DNA from: Arsukibacterium tuosuense
GTDB taxonomy: Bacteria > Pseudomonadota > Gammaproteobacteria > Steroidobacterales > GCA-2729495
Length of the DNA: 64,000 bases
Assembly: GCA_945872065.1 (NCBI GenBank)
Contig: CAMBYH010000003.1
Coordinates: forward strand, 1 to 64,000
Direction of reading: 5' to 3'
The notes beneath the pieces were generated by a model. That model ran no database searches and was not told where the DNA came from. It was given only the letters and a program-made list of their open reading frames with translations. This document shows positions 56,202 to 64,000 of the stretch, piece by piece. The first letter of the stretch is position 1; each line of letters opens with the position of its first letter. A program made the position numbers and the translations under genes.

Positions 56202-57128
56202 GTGGTTCTACATGTGCCTGTCCTCAAGGACGAGGTGCTGCAATTTCTGGCCATTCGGCCCGACGGCCTCTATGTGGATGGCACTTTCGGACGCGGCGGA
56301 CATTCGCGCGCCATTCTCGGGCAACTTGGGCCCGAAGGCCGGCTCCTTGCCCTCGACCGGGACCCGGAAGCGGTTGCCGTTGCTCGCGACCTGCAGGCAG
56401 AGGATCCCCGCTTCCGGATCGTGCACAGCGCCTATTCGGCCCTGGCAGCAGTCCTCGCAGCGGAGGGCCTCACCGGCCGTCTTGCCGGGATCCTGCTCGA
56501 TGTCGGCGTCTCATCGCCCCAGCTCGAAGACCCGTCCCGGGGTTTTGCCTTCCGCGCGGCCGGACCGCTCGACATGCGCATGGATCCCGGGAGCGGCAGC
56601 TCCGCAGCCGACTGGCTCAACGCCGCAGACGAGGCCGACATCGCTGCCGTACTCTGGCGCTTCGGTGAAGAGCGGTCAGCCCGGAAGATCACGCGGGCCA
56701 TCGCGGAGGCGCGGGCCCTTGAGCCCATCCGCACGACGACCCAGCTCGCCGGAATCATCGAGGCTGTGGTCCGGGGTGAGCCCGGACGCCACCCGGCCAC
56801 CCGCACGTTCCAGGCCATCCGCATCCATATCAATCGGGAGCTGGACGAACTCGAGGCAGTCCTGCCGGCTGCCCGGTCCGGTCTGGCTGTCGGGGGCCGG
56901 CTCGTGGTCATCAGCTTCCACTCCCTGGAGGACCGGCTGGTGAAGCGCTTTCTGCGGGATCATGCCCGGGTCGATCCGGCGCTGCGGGCCCTGCCGGTAG
57001 TGCCCGCCTCAGCCCTGCCGGATCTGGCCCTGCTCACCACGCGGGCGGTCCGCGCGAGCGAGGCCGAGGTGGTGCGCAACCCACGCTCGCGGAGCGCCGT
57101 CCTGCGGGCGGCGGAGAAGCAGCGATGA
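56202..57128 (+). CDS. rsmH: 16S rRNA (cytosine1402-N4)-methyltransferase
   Basis: Seen: 308 residues from a GTG at 56202, giving MVLHVPVLKDE as expected for the family. DGTFGRGGHSRAIL is the SAM site; DVGVSSPQLEDPSRGFAFR, GPLDMRMDP and TFQAIRIHINREL follow (quoted in parts), with VVISFHSLEDRLVK near 240. It modifies the same 16S position as RsmI, also in this window. The stop overlaps the ftsL start (ATGA). Confidence 0.96.
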   Translation: MVLHVPVLKDEVLQFLAIRPDGLYVDGTFGRGGHSRAILGQLGPEGRLLALDRDPEAVAVARDLQAEDPRFRIVHSAYSALAAVLAAEGLTGRLAGILLDVGVSSPQLEDPSRGFAFRAAGPLDMRMDPGSGSSAADWLNAADEADIAAVLWRFGEERSARKITRAIAEARALEPIRTTTQLAGIIEAVVRGEPGRHPATRTFQAIRIHINRELDELEAVLPAARSGLAVGGRLVVISFHSLEDRLVKRFLRDHARVDPALRALPVVPASALPDLALLTTRAVRASEAEVVRNPRSRSAVLRAAEKQR

Positions 57129-57403
57129 CTCCGGCACAGCGCTCCCGTGGCATCTTTTTTGCGCTGGCGCTCGCAGTACTGGTGTCCTCGCTCGCCAGCG
57201 TCTATGGGAAGCACAAGTCCCGGAAGCTCTTCGTCGAGCTGCAGACGCTGGTTGCCGAGCGGGATCGTCTCGAGATGGACTGGGGCCGCCTGCAGATCGA
57301 GCAGAGCACCCAGTCGAACCCTGCCCGGGTCGAGCGCCTCGCCCGGGAGCGACTGGCCATGCGGACCCCAACCCCGGACGACGTGGAGCTGGTAGCTCGA
57401 TGA
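57125..57403 (+). CDS. ftsL: Cell division protein FtsL
   Basis: Seen: 92 residues. A short basic N terminus, one membrane segment (IFFALALAVLVSSLASVY, about 10-27) and a periplasmic coiled coil (LFVELQTLVAERDRLEMDWG) with the conserved RVERLARERLAM end are visible. Known: FtsL joins FtsB and FtsQ and activates FtsWI. It overlaps both rsmH and ftsI by four bases. The sequence is weakly conserved, so position in the cluster is strong support. Confidence 0.92.
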   Translation: MTPAQRSRGIFFALALAVLVSSLASVYGKHKSRKLFVELQTLVAERDRLEMDWGRLQIEQSTQSNPARVERLARERLAMRTPTPDDVELVAR

Positions 57404-59133
57404 GCAGCCCCGACCGGCCGCAGAAGCCCGCCTATCGCAGTTTCGTGTGGCGCCTGTGGACTGTAGGTGCTCTGCTCCTGCTCGCCAGCGGCGGATTGGT
57501 GGCCCGTGCCGTCCACCTGCAGGTCTTCAACACCGAGTTCCTCACCAAGCAGGCCGCCGCGCGCCACCTTCGCGTCGCCATCCTTTCGGCGACCCGTGGC
57601 GTCATCAAGGACCGGAATGGCGAGCCCCTGGCCGTCAGTACCCCAGTGGACAGCGTGTGGGTGAACCCACCCCAGTTGCTGGAGGAGCCCGACCAGATTC
57701 GGGGCCTGGCAGCAGCGCTCAAGCTCGATAGCGGCGAACTCACGGCGCGCCTCACACGCAACGTCCGCAAGGAGTTCTACTACCTCCGGCGGCACATGAA
57801 TCCCGCCACTGCCGCACAAATCGATGCCATGCAGGTGCCGGGTGTGCACCTGCTGCGTGAGTACCGGCGCTACTACCCGGCAGGCGAGGTGACGGGGCAC
57901 CTGCTGGGGTTCACGAACGTGGATGACAAGGGTCAGGAGGGCCTCGAACTGGCCTTCGACACCTGGCTGCACGGCGTGCCGGGCAAGAAGAAGGTGCTGC
58001 GGGATCGCCTCGGGCGGGTCATTGAGGACGTCGAGAGCATCGTGCCGCCGAGCCCGGGTCAGGATCTGGTCACGTCCATCGACCTCCGGATCCAGTACCT
58101 CGCCTATCGCGAGCTCAAGGCCGCGGTGCAGAACTACCGCGCCGCGTCCGGCTCTGCGGTGGTACTGGATGTGACCACCGGCGAAGTCCTGGCGGACGTC
58201 AATCAGCCGACGTTCAATCCCAATGACCGGGGTCAGATCAACCCGAAGATGTTCCGTAATCGCGCCCTTACCGACATCCTCGAGCCGGGTTCAACTTTCA
58301 AGCCGCTGATCGTGGCCGCTGCTCTCGAGAGCGGGCGCTTCAGTCCCCGCAGCCTGATTGACACCAATCCGGGCTTCATCAAGGTCGGGTCGAAGACCAT
58401 CGAGGACAAGCACAACTACGGCGTGATGAACCTGGCCACGCTTCTCGCGAAGTCCAGCAACGTGGGTGCCGTGCAGGTGTCCATGAAGCTGGACAAGGAG
58501 ATGCTCTGGAACACCCTGAGCCGCTTTGGCGCCGGGCGCCTGACCTCAAGCGGGTATCCCGGCGAGTCGGCGGGAATGCTCCCGCCATTTCAGGGCTGGC
58601 GACCGATTGGCCAGGCCACCATGGCCTTCGGCTACGGCTTGTCCATGACGCCCCTGCAGCTGGCCCAGGCCTACTCGGTGCTGGCGGGTGACGGGCTGTA
58701 CCGGCCCGTGTCCCTCGTGCGCGTGGAGAAGCCCCCCATTGCCCGCCGGGTCGTCAGTCCCGAGACCGCACGGAACGTCATCGATATGCTGGAGCAGGTC
58801 GTCAGCGAGGAGGGTACGGGCCTGAAGGCCTCAGTCGCCGGTTACCGCGTTGCAGGCAAGACCGGCACGGCACGCAAGTCGTCCGCCGGCGGTTACGCCG
58901 GCAACCGGCACACCGCCGTGTTTGCCGGGCTCGTGCCTGCGACCGCGCCCCGCCTGGTCATAGTCGTCGTGGTCGACGAACCCCAGGGGGGCGTCTATTA
59001 CGGGGGCGATGTGGCCGCGCCGGTCTTCTCGGCAATCGCCTCCGGCGCGCTGCGCATCCTGGCAGTGCCGCCAGATGATGTGGACGACGCTGCATCCAGG
59101 CCGCCGACCCGGCTGGCTGCCAGCGTGCCATGA
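57400..59133 (+). CDS. ftsI: Septal peptidoglycan transpeptidase FtsI (PBP3)
   Basis: Seen: 577 residues. One N-terminal membrane helix (about 20-38), a pedestal domain, and a class B transpeptidase domain with STFK at 298-301, SSN at 352-354 and KTG at 487-489. The C-terminal tail after about 555 (DDVDDAASRPPTRLAASVP) is non-conserved. Known: target of beta-lactams such as aztreonam, working with FtsW. It is overlapped by ftsL upstream and murE downstream. Confidence 0.97.
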   Translation: MSSPDRPQKPAYRSFVWRLWTVGALLLLASGGLVARAVHLQVFNTEFLTKQAAARHLRVAILSATRGVIKDRNGEPLAVSTPVDSVWVNPPQLLEEPDQIRGLAAALKLDSGELTARLTRNVRKEFYYLRRHMNPATAAQIDAMQVPGVHLLREYRRYYPAGEVTGHLLGFTNVDDKGQEGLELAFDTWLHGVPGKKKVLRDRLGRVIEDVESIVPPSPGQDLVTSIDLRIQYLAYRELKAAVQNYRAASGSAVVLDVTTGEVLADVNQPTFNPNDRGQINPKMFRNRALTDILEPGSTFKPLIVAAALESGRFSPRSLIDTNPGFIKVGSKTIEDKHNYGVMNLATLLAKSSNVGAVQVSMKLDKEMLWNTLSRFGAGRLTSSGYPGESAGMLPPFQGWRPIGQATMAFGYGLSMTPLQLAQAYSVLAGDGLYRPVSLVRVEKPPIARRVVSPETARNVIDMLEQVVSEEGTGLKASVAGYRVAGKTGTARKSSAGGYAGNRHTAVFAGLVPATAPRLVIVVVVDEPQGGVYYGGDVAAPVFSAIASGALRILAVPPDDVDDAASRPPTRLAASVP

Positions 59134-60620
59134 ACCTCGCCAGCATCAGCACCATGGATCTGCACAAACTGTTCAAAGGGCTTGGCGCTGAAGCGCCGAG
59201 CCTCGACGTGGCAGACATCACGCTGGACAGCCGGACGGCGGTCCGCCACGGACTCTTTATCGCCTGTCGTGGCACCCGCGCGCATGGCCTCGATCATGTC
59301 GGTGATGCGCTGCGCGCCGGAGTTGACGCGGTGGCCTGGGAGTCGGGCGAGTCGCGACCGGCCCCGGCGTTGCCTGCTGGCGTCGCCAGCCTGGCCGTGC
59401 CCCGGCTGCGGGAGCAGCTCGGCGAAGTGGCCAATCGCTTCTTCGCCCGGCCGTCGGAGGCGCTCCGGGTCCTGGGCATCACCGGTACCAATGGCAAGAC
59501 CACTACCGGCTGGCTCGTCACCCAGGCGATTGGTCACCTCGGTGGCAGCGCGGGCTATCTGGGCACCCTGGGTCACGGCCTGAATGGTCAGCTGAGTCCG
59601 GCAGTGCTGACGACGCCCGACTGCATCAGCTTCCACCGGCAGCTGCGGGAACTCGCTGACGCGGGCGCCGGGTACGTAGTTGCCGAAGTGTCGTCCCACG
59701 CCCTGGATCAGGAGCGGGTGGCCGGCGTGCGCTTTGCCACGGTGGTGTTCACCAACCTGACGCGGGATCACCTGGACTATCACGCCGACCTGGCTGCTTA
59801 CGGGGCCGCGAAGGCGCGGCTGTTTGCCCTGGGCGCGGAGACTGCCGTCATCAACCTCGACGATGCCTTTGGCCAGGCCCTGGCAGCACGGCTGCCGGCG
59901 GGCGTGAGGCTTACGGGCGTTACTCTCGCGGGCCGGGCCGGTGCGACGATCGCCGGCGTCCTGAAAGCCGTCGCGCCCGAAGGTCTCGTGCTCGAACTGC
60001 GCGCTGGCCAGGATGTCGTGCGCCTGGATAGCCCGCTCTGGGGCCGATTCAACGCGGAAAATCTCCTTCTCGCTGCGGGGATTCTGGTGGCCCAGGGCTG
60101 GTCCCTGGCAGAAGCGGCTGCTGCCCTTCGCCAGTGTGTTGCGCCGCCCGGCCGCATGGAGCGCGTGCCGTCGATGGCCCATCAGCCTACTGTCCTTGTG
60201 GATTTTGCCCACACGCCGGATGCGCTGCGCAAGGCCATCAGTGCGGTTCGCGAGCACTGTGCCGGGGCCATCTGGTGCGTGTTCGGCTGTGGAGGTGACC
60301 GGGACCGGGGCAAGCGCCCAGAGATGGGCGCAGCAGCCATGCATGCCAACCACGTGATCATCACGGATGACAATCCGCGCACCGAAGACCCGCAGCAGAT
60401 CATCGCTGACATTCTTTCGGGCGTCGCTTCACTGGATCGGCTGCAGGTAGTACCGGACCGCGCGGCCGCGATCCAGCGGGCGATCCGTCTGGCCCGGCCG
60501 GGTGACGCCGTACTCATTGCCGGCAAGGGTCACGAGACCGTGCAGATCACTGGCGACGAGCGCCGGCTCTTCTCCGATGTAGAGGTTGCCCGTTCAGCAC
60601 TCAAGGCCGGGGAAACATGA
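59130..60620 (+). CDS. murE: UDP-MurNAc-tripeptide synthetase (meso-DAP adding)
   Basis: Seen: 496 residues from ATG 59130 overlapping the ftsI stop; ATG 59154 is an alternative start. ITLDSRTAV, GTNGKTTT at about 119-126, EVSSHALDQERV, NLTRDHLDYH and VDFAHTPDAL appear in order. DNPR at about 414-417 is the motif that selects meso-diaminopimelate over lysine. GKGHE closes the domain. The stop overlaps the murF start (ATGA). Confidence 0.97.
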   Translation: MNLASISTMDLHKLFKGLGAEAPSLDVADITLDSRTAVRHGLFIACRGTRAHGLDHVGDALRAGVDAVAWESGESRPAPALPAGVASLAVPRLREQLGEVANRFFARPSEALRVLGITGTNGKTTTGWLVTQAIGHLGGSAGYLGTLGHGLNGQLSPAVLTTPDCISFHRQLRELADAGAGYVVAEVSSHALDQERVAGVRFATVVFTNLTRDHLDYHADLAAYGAAKARLFALGAETAVINLDDAFGQALAARLPAGVRLTGVTLAGRAGATIAGVLKAVAPEGLVLELRAGQDVVRLDSPLWGRFNAENLLLAAGILVAQGWSLAEAAAALRQCVAPPGRMERVPSMAHQPTVLVDFAHTPDALRKAISAVREHCAGAIWCVFGCGGDRDRGKRPEMGAAAMHANHVIITDDNPRTEDPQQIIADILSGVASLDRLQVVPDRAAAIQRAIRLARPGDAVLIAGKGHETVQITGDERRLFSDVEVARSALKAGET

Positions 60621-62011
60621 CGATGGCCACGCTAGCCTGGGTAGCCGAGGCTGCGGGCGGGAAACTTGTCGGGCCCGACGTGGGCTTCGACTCTGTCAGC
60701 ACCGATACCCGCAGCATCGGGCCGGGCCAGTTGTTCATTGCGCTCCGGGGGGTGCGTTACGACGCGGCGGCTTTCGTGCACACCGCGGCGGAGCAGGGCG
60801 CCGTCGCCGCCGTCGTGGAGTCCAGTCAGCCGGTGGCCATACCCCAGGTGGTGGTCGCCGACGCCGGCAAGGCCCTGCGGGACCTTGCCACCGTCTGGCG
60901 CCAGCGTTTCACGATTCCGGTCCTGGGGGTCACCGGGAGCAACGGCAAGACCACGCTGAAGGAAATGATGGGCACCATCATGCGTGCCCATGTTCGCCAG
61001 CCCGGCGAAGACGGCGGGGTGCTCGTCACCTGGGGCAATCTCAACAACCACGTTGGCGTACCCATCACCCTGCTGTGGCTGAACGCGACGCACCGCGCGG
61101 CGGTTATCGAGATGGGGGCCAGCGGTACCGGCGATATCGCCCTGCTGACGGCCATCGCCCGGCCTACGGTGGCGGTCCTTACCAATGCCGGGCCTGCCCA
61201 CCTGGCCGGGTTCGGCGGGACCATCCGGGGCGTTGCCGAGGGCAAGGGCGAGCTGTTTGCCGGCCTGGACCCCGGCGCCCTGGCGGTCGTGAACCGGGAC
61301 GACCCGTTCCATGCCTACTGGCGGGGCCTGCGGCAGGACGTTCGCTACCGCTCCTTCGGCCTCGACCCGGCGGCGGACTTTCGCGCCATCGAGATTGCTG
61401 CGACCAACGGCGACGGCCAGCATTTCCGGCTCGTGTCCCCCGTGGGCGACGTCGTGATTCGCCTGCCCATGGCCGGTGCTCACAACATCCAGAATGCGCT
61501 GGCCGCTGCGGCCGCGACGACCGCGGCGGGTGCCACGCTGGACGCCGTCCGCGACGGGCTCAACCGCATGGTCAACGTGAAGGGCCGTCTGCGGCCAGAG
61601 CCCGGCCCTGCCGGCAGCACCATCTACGACGACAGCTACAACGCAAATCCCGGCTCCGTCGGCGCCGCCATCCACTTCCTTGCCAGCCTTTCCGGGAAGC
61701 GCTGGTTCGTGCTGGGTGACATGGCTGAGCTGGGTCCCACTGCCGTCGAGTTGCATCGGGATATCGGTGCGCTGGCTGCCCGCTGCGGCATTGACCGGTT
61801 CTACGCGGTCGGCCCGCTGGCCCAGCACGCCGCCGAAGCCTTCGGTCCCCGGGCCCATTGGGCGGCGGACGTGGTCACCATGGCCGACACGATTCGCCCG
61901 GAGCTCACTCCGGACGTCCGCCTGCTCGTCAAGGGATCCCGGAGTGCGGGTCTCGAACGCCTGGTGAAGGCCCTGAACGGCGAGACCGCCGACGACGGAG
62001 GCGCGCACTGA
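60617..62011 (+). CDS. murF: UDP-MurNAc-tripeptide:D-alanyl-D-alanine ligase
   Basis: Adds D-Ala-D-Ala to complete the pentapeptide precursor. Seen: 464 residues. [68 protein letters not shown] and [10 protein letters not shown] follow the family order. It starts in the murE stop, and its stop overlaps the mraY ATG (TGATG). Full length. Confidence 0.97.
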   Translation: MTMATLAWVAEAAGGKLVGPDVGFDSVSTDTRSIGPGQLFIALRGVRYDAAAFVHTAAEQGAVAAVVESSQPVAIPQVVVADAGKALRDLATVWRQRFTIPVLGVTGSNGKTTLKEMMGTIMRAHVRQPGEDGGVLVTWGNLNNHVGVPITLLWLNATHRAAVIEMGASGTGDIALLTAIARPTVAVLTNAGPAHLAGFGGTIRGVAEGKGELFAGLDPGALAVVNRDDPFHAYWRGLRQDVRYRSFGLDPAADFRAIEIAATNGDGQHFRLVSPVGDVVIRLPMAGAHNIQNALAAAAATTAAGATLDAVRDGLNRMVNVKGRLRPEPGPAGSTIYDDSYNANPGSVGAAIHFLASLSGKRWFVLGDMAELGPTAVELHRDIGALAARCGIDRFYAVGPLAQHAAEAFGPRAHWAADVVTMADTIRPELTPDVRLLVKGSRSAGLERLVKALNGETADDGGAH

Positions 62012-63093
62012 TGCTCCTGTTCCTTGCCGAGACGCTGACGCCCCTGATCTCCGGCTTCAACGCCCTGACCTATCTGACCCTGCGGGCCATTCTGGCGGCA
62101 CTGACGGCGCTGGCCATGGCACTCCTGCTCGGCCCCGCCCTGATCCGGCGGCTGACGCTCCGGCAGATTGGCCAGAACGTCCGGGATGATGGCCCCCAGA
62201 GCCACCTGCAGAAGGCCGGGACCCCGACCATGGGCGGCACGCTGATTCTCCTCGCGATCCTGGTCAGCACGCTGCTCTGGGCTGACCTGCGCAGCGTCTT
62301 CGTCTGGGTCGTGGTTGGCGTCACGATGGCCTATGGCCTGATCGGTTTCGCCGACGACTATCGCAAGCTGGTCCTGAAGAATCCCAAGGGCCTCTCGGCC
62401 GGGCAGAAGCTCTTCTGGCAGCTGCTCGTGGCGCTCGGTGCCGGCGTGATCCTCTACCTGCGGGCCGACTCGCCCCAGTCGACGGCCCTGCTCATCCCCT
62501 ACCTCAAGGACGTGGTGATTCCCTTAGGCTGGCTCTTCGTTCCGTTTGCCTGCCTCGTCATTGTCGGCACCAGCAATGCGGTCAACCTGACTGACGGCCT
62601 GGATGGCCTCGCCATCATGCCGACCGTTCTGGTGGGCGGGGCCCTGGGAATCTTTGCCTGGGTGGCGGGTAACGCCATCTTCGCGCGCTATCTCGGCGTG
62701 CCCTACGTGGCCGGTGCAGGCGAGCTGCTGGTGTTCTGCGCTGCCATTGCGGGCGCTGGGCTGGGCTTTCTCTGGTTCAACACGTACCCGGCCCAGGTCT
62801 TCATGGGCGACATCGGCGCCCTGTCCCTCGGCGGCGCCCTGGGCGCGGTGGCGGTCGTCGTCCGCCAGGAAGTGGTCCTGCTGATCATGGGCGGGATCTT
62901 CGTCGCCGAAACCGTGTCGGTGATGATGCAGGTGGCCTCGTTCAAGATGACCGGGAAGCGCATCTTCCGCATGGCACCCCTGCATCACCACTTCGAACTC
63001 AAGGGCTGGGCGGAGCCCAAGGTGATCGTGCGCTTCTGGATCATCACGGTGATCCTCGTCCTCGTTGGCCTGTCGAGCCTGAAGATCCGATGA
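62011..63093 (+). CDS. mraY: Phospho-N-acetylmuramoyl-pentapeptide transferase
   Basis: Membrane enzyme making lipid I. Seen: 360 residues, the same as E. coli, with ten membrane segments. [16 protein letters not shown] with the paired Asp residues, [23 protein letters not shown] and [11 protein letters not shown] are intact. It starts at the ATG overlapping the murF stop. murD follows. Confidence 0.97.
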   Translation: MLLFLAETLTPLISGFNALTYLTLRAILAALTALAMALLLGPALIRRLTLRQIGQNVRDDGPQSHLQKAGTPTMGGTLILLAILVSTLLWADLRSVFVWVVVGVTMAYGLIGFADDYRKLVLKNPKGLSAGQKLFWQLLVALGAGVILYLRADSPQSTALLIPYLKDVVIPLGWLFVPFACLVIVGTSNAVNLTDGLDGLAIMPTVLVGGALGIFAWVAGNAIFARYLGVPYVAGAGELLVFCAAIAGAGLGFLWFNTYPAQVFMGDIGALSLGGALGAVAVVVRQEVVLLIMGGIFVAETVSVMMQVASFKMTGKRIFRMAPLHHHFELKGWAEPKVIVRFWIITVILVLVGLSSLKIR

Positions 63094-63122
63094 TGATGGC
63101 TGCTGCACCAAGGGAAGCCCGC

Positions 63123-64000
63123 ATGCCGTCGAACCGTCAGTCCGGTGGCGCCACGCTGGTGCTCGGTATGGGGGGTACCGGCGTGTCCTGTGCCCGGTTC
63201 CTCGCGGCCCGGGGCGTCAGGGCTGTCTTCGCCGATACCCGTGCGCTGCCGCCCGGGCTGGCTGCGATTCGCGCCGCGATGCCGGCAGCAGAGATCCTTT
63301 CAGCCGGGCCACCAACGGCGGTTCCTGCGGGCGTCGACCGGATCCTCGTCTCTCCCGGCGTCGACCTCCGGTTGCCAGTTCTGGCTGCTGCCCGCCAACA
63401 GGGCATCCCGGTGCTCAGTGACATCGACCTGTTCGCCGGCGAAGCGTCGGCGCCGATCACGGCGATCACCGGCTCCAACGGCAAGAGCACGGTGACGTCC
63501 ATGGTCGGGGCCATGCTCAAGGGCGCCGGTGTGCGGGCGGCCGTGGGTGGCAACCTGGGGACTCCCGCGCTGGAACTCCTGGACCCGGCCGTCGAGCAGT
63601 ACGTGCTGGAGCTCTCCAGCTTTCAGCTCGAACGAAGCGCGCCAGTGCCGGCTGCAGCAGCTGTCGTGTTGAACATCACTCCGGATCATCTGGATGTCCA
63701 CGGCGACATGGCGGCCTACCGCCTCGCCAAGGCGCGCATCTATGCCCGTTGCCAGCTCGCTGTGGTCAACCGGGATGCGCCCGAGCTGGCAGCCCTCGTC
63801 CCAGCGGGAATCTCCACCCTGAGTTTCGGCCTGGATGCCCCAGCGGGGCAGAACTACGGACTGGTGGTGCGGGACGACGGCCCCTGGCTGGCCCGGGGCC
63901 CGGAGCCCCTGTTACCCGTCGCCGAGCTGCAGGTCACTGGCCGGCACAACGTCTCAAATGCCCTGGCGGCGCTCGCCCTCTGCAGTGGCAGCGGTACCTC
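63123..64000 (+). CDS. murD: UDP-MurNAc-L-alanine:D-glutamate ligase (3' end outside window)
   Basis: Seen: 292 complete codons to the window edge. Start ATG 63123 is chosen because AGGGAAG lies just upstream; ATGs at 63093 and 63096 overlapping the mraY stop would add ten or nine residues. LVLGMGGTGVSCARFLAARG is the N-terminal Rossmann segment, quoted to its end; ITGSNGKSTVTSMVG, GGNLGTPAL, ELSSFQLE, NITPDHLDVHG and GRHNVSNALAA follow. It is the D-Glu adding step between murA products and murE. Confidence 0.95.
   Translation, partial: MPSNRQSGGATLVLGMGGTGVSCARFLAARGVRAVFADTRALPPGLAAIRAAMPAAEILSAGPPTAVPAGVDRILVSPGVDLRLPVLAAARQQGIPVLSDIDLFAGEASAPITAITGSNGKSTVTSMVGAMLKGAGVRAAVGGNLGTPALELLDPAVEQYVLELSSFQLERSAPVPAAAAVVLNITPDHLDVHGDMAAYRLAKARIYARCQLAVVNRDAPELAALVPAGISTLSFGLDAPAGQNYGLVVRDDGPWLARGPEPLLPVAELQVTGRHNVSNALAALALCSGSGT

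Overview
The window reads as the chromosome of a free-living Gram-negative gammaproteobacterium of high GC content. The evidence is LPS genes (hldE, waaA, kdsC, kdsD, gmhA, lptA/B/C), the rpoN-hpf-rapZ block, petABC-sspA-sspB, a gammaproteobacterial mraZ-to-murD cell-division and wall cluster, and meso-DAP-type MurE and Mpl. The pfp/hppA neighbourhood and the tkt-gap-pgk-pyk order recall Xanthomonadales and relatives, but I cannot fix the genus. Coding density is high. I see no prophage, insertion sequence, CRISPR array, tRNA or rRNA. One structural RNA, rnpB, is present.

Layout: 1-2016 (minus) is a Do-family periplasmic protease followed by a truncated SDR gene. 2017-5373 is a regulatory region carrying a perfect DnaA box and two NrdR-type boxes, then a split B12-dependent ribonucleotide reductase (nrdJa, nrdJb). 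5433-8196 is hldE-waaA (LPS core). 8215-10345 (minus) is a Pcm-like methyltransferase and tolC. 10553-12877 is a PAS-GGDEF-EAL protein. 13030-17195 holds a pyrophosphate module: H+-pyrophosphatase and PPi-dependent phosphofructokinase, divergent from adk. 17221-19896 is a small membrane protein, mpl, a Lon-N-domain protein and rubredoxin. 19893-24948 (minus) is metK, ahcY, a methyltransferase, cpdA and a TraB/GumN protein. 25146-32153 is a central-carbon operon: tkt, gap, pgk, glycerate kinase, pyk.

32297-38018 is the least conserved stretch. It has a frameshifted lipoprotein gene, an SDR protein with a signal peptide, an ATP/ADP-translocase-like transporter, a toxin-antitoxin pair bracketed by inverted REP repeats, a peroxiredoxin and a patatin. 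38015-44327 (minus) is kdsD-kdsC-lptC-lptA-lptB-rpoN-hpf-rapZ, without the usual ptsN. 44431-49833 is ibaG-murA, petABC and sspA-sspB. 49874-52137 (minus) is lpoA-like, yraN and gmhA. rsmI, a lipoprotein gene, rnpB and dinB follow. 55578-64000 is mraZ-rsmH-ftsL-ftsI-murE-murF-mraY-murD, which runs off the edge.

The most unusual signal is a family of short palindromic repeats (GTAG followed by a GC-rich hairpin), seen 11 times. Every copy that faces the 3' end of a neighbouring gene (nine copies) supplies that gene's TAG stop codon from its own GTAG head. In two places a head-to-head pair supplies the stops of both convergent genes. The remaining genes are largely conventional for a gammaproteobacterium, and I found no clear new multi-gene defence or biosynthetic system.
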